From positions 1 through 64,000 of the forward strand of contig NZ_VSTH01000014.1 in assembly GCF_008123965.1 (NCBI RefSeq): 64,000 nucleotides of DNA, given 5' to 3'. Both the position numbers and the translations under genes were made by a program. Shown here in pieces: positions 63,127-64,000 of the stretch; position 1 is the stretch's first letter; every line of letters starts with the position of its first letter. Below the pieces are notes generated by a model. That model searched no databases, had not been told where the DNA came from, and worked only from the letters and a program-made list of their open reading frames with translations. The DNA is from Bradyrhizobium hipponense (GTDB taxonomy: Bacteria; Pseudomonadota; Alphaproteobacteria; Rhizobiales; Xanthobacteraceae).

Positions 63127-63633
63127 TCACCGACTATAGATGCCGATGAGTTCGGCCTGCCCGAGCATGTGCTTTTCAGCCGACTTCCAGATATCGGCTA
63201 CGGACATCTCGGGAGCCCGCGAAAGCGATTCGACATCCAGCGCCGCCAGCTTGAAGTGGTAGTGATGGGTTCCGTGTCCCTTCGGCGGGGCGGGCCCGTG
63301 GTATCGCGGCTCGCCGAAATCATTGATGCCTTTTCCGAGCCTCTCCGTTTTGGTCTTGGCGCTGGTCTTGGCATTGGTCTTGGCATTGGTCTTGGCGCCG
63401 TGGCCGATTCCCTCCGGGAGCAACGTGCGTTCGCCCATGATGTTGTAAAGACCCCAATGATGAAAAGTGCCGGATGGCGCGTCCGGATCCTCAACAACAA
63501 GGGCAAAGCTTTTGGTTCCCACCGGCGGATCCGACCACTCCAGCGGGGGTGACAGGTCATCTTCATCCGGCGTGTATTTCGCGGGAATTCGGCCGCCGTC
63601 GCCGAATGCCGAGCTTTTCAAGCTGAACGTCAT
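63127..63633 (-). CDS. YbhB/YbcL family (PEBP-like) protein
   Basis: 168 residues of the phosphatidylethanolamine-binding protein family: MTFSLKSSAFGDGGRIPAKY, LVVEDPDAPSGTFHHWGLYN (the ligand-site DPDxP and H-W parts), and FGEPRYHGPAPPKGHGTHHY. A non-family insert of repeated AKTN/AKTS units (about residues 83-98) interrupts the loop after IGHGAK, matching a 12-bp DNA repeat. AGGAG precedes the ATG. Confidence 0.87.
   Translation of the reverse strand: MTFSLKSSAFGDGGRIPAKYTPDEDDLSPPLEWSDPPVGTKSFALVVEDPDAPSGTFHHWGLYNIMGERTLLPEGIGHGAKTNAKTNAKTSAKTKTERLGKGINDFGEPRYHGPAPPKGHGTHHYHFKLAALDVESLSRAPEMSVADIWKSAEKHMLGQAELIGIYSR
63352..63399. repeat. 12-bp tandem repeat within the YbhB/PEBP gene
   Basis: Four units of GGTCTTGGCATT or close variants, coding AKTN/AKTS on the minus strand. 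The multiple-of-three unit lets the loop grow without breaking the frame. Confidence 0.9.
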
Positions 63634-63642
63634 CTGCGTTCT

Positions 63643-63714
63643 CCTGATACTTGCACTGCCTGATACTTGATACTTGCACCGCCTGAATACTTGCACCGCC
63701 TGATATTTGCGCCG
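63643..63714. repeat. 16-23-bp degenerate tandem repeats upstream of the YbhB/PEBP gene
   Basis: Four units built on CCTGATACTTGCACCG (one with an internal TGATACT duplication). They begin in the ribosome-site region, 10 nt before the ATG on the minus strand, so copy number would change the 5' leader. Confidence 0.82.
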
Positions 63715-63827
63715 TCGATCACTTGCGCGGCGAAGCACTTCCCCTGCTTGCCACCTCGGCTCGCGGCGGGCATTCCTTCGCTATTGGACCGCGCGGATCA
63801 TGTGAGTGGCGTCGGACTGCAATCCCG

Positions 63828-64000
63828 CTATCTTGGGATGCTCGGGAAGACCTTGGGTTCATTGGACAGCTGGCCCACGGTCACGCTCAATGAGTTCACT
63901 TGTCCTTGTCTAAGCCTAGCAATCTGAATCCGAGAGCCCGGCGCCGTCGCATGGACCTTCTTGGTCAATTCACTCGCGTTCTTGATTTGCTCACCATTTA
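63828..64000 (-). CDS. Do-type serine protease (DegP/HtrA), 3' end, partial
   Basis: The last 57 codons of a gene running off the right edge. It reads NGEQIKNASELTKKVHATAP, then GSRIQIARLRQGQVNSLSVT, ending SNEPKVFPSIPR. This is the C-terminal PDZ domain of Do-family periplasmic proteases (VNGEKIKNxxDLxxxI...APGxxVxxxVxRxGKxxxxxVxLGxxP). The protease domain lies outside the window. Confidence 0.72.
   Translation of the reverse strand, partial: NGEQIKNASELTKKVHATAPGSRIQIARLRQGQVNSLSVTVGQLSNEPKVFPSIPR

Overview
The window is dense, GC-rich, alphaproteobacterial chromosome. The gene set best fits Bradyrhizobium or a close relative in the Nitrobacteraceae: MipZ division-site ATPase, EipB envelope protein, DUF1489, paired ClpS/ClpA, a phasin behind TGC-NNN-GCA boxes, a malonate matPQMAB operon, and scattered long palindromes of the kind common in Bradyrhizobium. 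This is inferred from gene content; there is no rRNA or other marker. I saw no tRNA, rRNA, CRISPR array, IS element or prophage.

Region 1 (1-15 kb) holds scattered metabolic and envelope genes: a GST, a DUF429 nuclease-fold protein, a DUF2892/ECF-sigma pair, a serine hydrolase, GNAT proteins, an acetolactate-synthase-like ThDP enzyme, EipB, RidA, GDPD, HIT, TrmO, a lytic transglycosylase and an orphan DctP. A cluster of very small genes near 14-15 kb includes a 32-residue membrane protein. Region 2 (15-23 kb) carries an aldoxime dehydratase, nitrilase and divergent AraC regulator (aldoxime to nitrile to acid), a frameshifted aldo/keto reductase, a DHA2 transporter and a HicAB-like pair whose toxin lacks its catalytic segment and whose antitoxin is fused to a KTSC domain.

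Region 3 (23-46 kb) is mostly core: clpA/clpS, phasin, a D,D-carboxypeptidase with SPOR domain, J-domain and VWA proteins, mipZ, panC, DUF1489, a TolA-like protein, mgtE and two tandem polysaccharide deacetylases. Region 4 (47-53.8 kb) is a malonate import and catabolism operon: matR facing matPQMAB, with ATTGTAT-type candidate operators between them. Region 5 (53.9-55.5 kb) is a zinc-starvation unit: a perfect 28-bp palindrome with a Zur-type core in front of a COG0523 GTPase and a small partner gene.

Region 6 (55.7-64 kb) is an accessory, stress-flavoured stretch of small and paralogous genes: a metallothionein-like protein, a secreted phospholipase-A2-like protein, a hydrolase-phosphoribosyltransferase fusion facing a ribose-phosphate pyrophosphokinase paralogue, DUF2267, a lone NuoB paralogue, a short DUF4167 protein, a YbhB/PEBP protein with 12-bp repeat growth, and the 3' end of a DegP-like protease at the right edge. 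Gene remnants (azlD-like, YidB-like, a CBS-like stub) show local decay and rearrangement.
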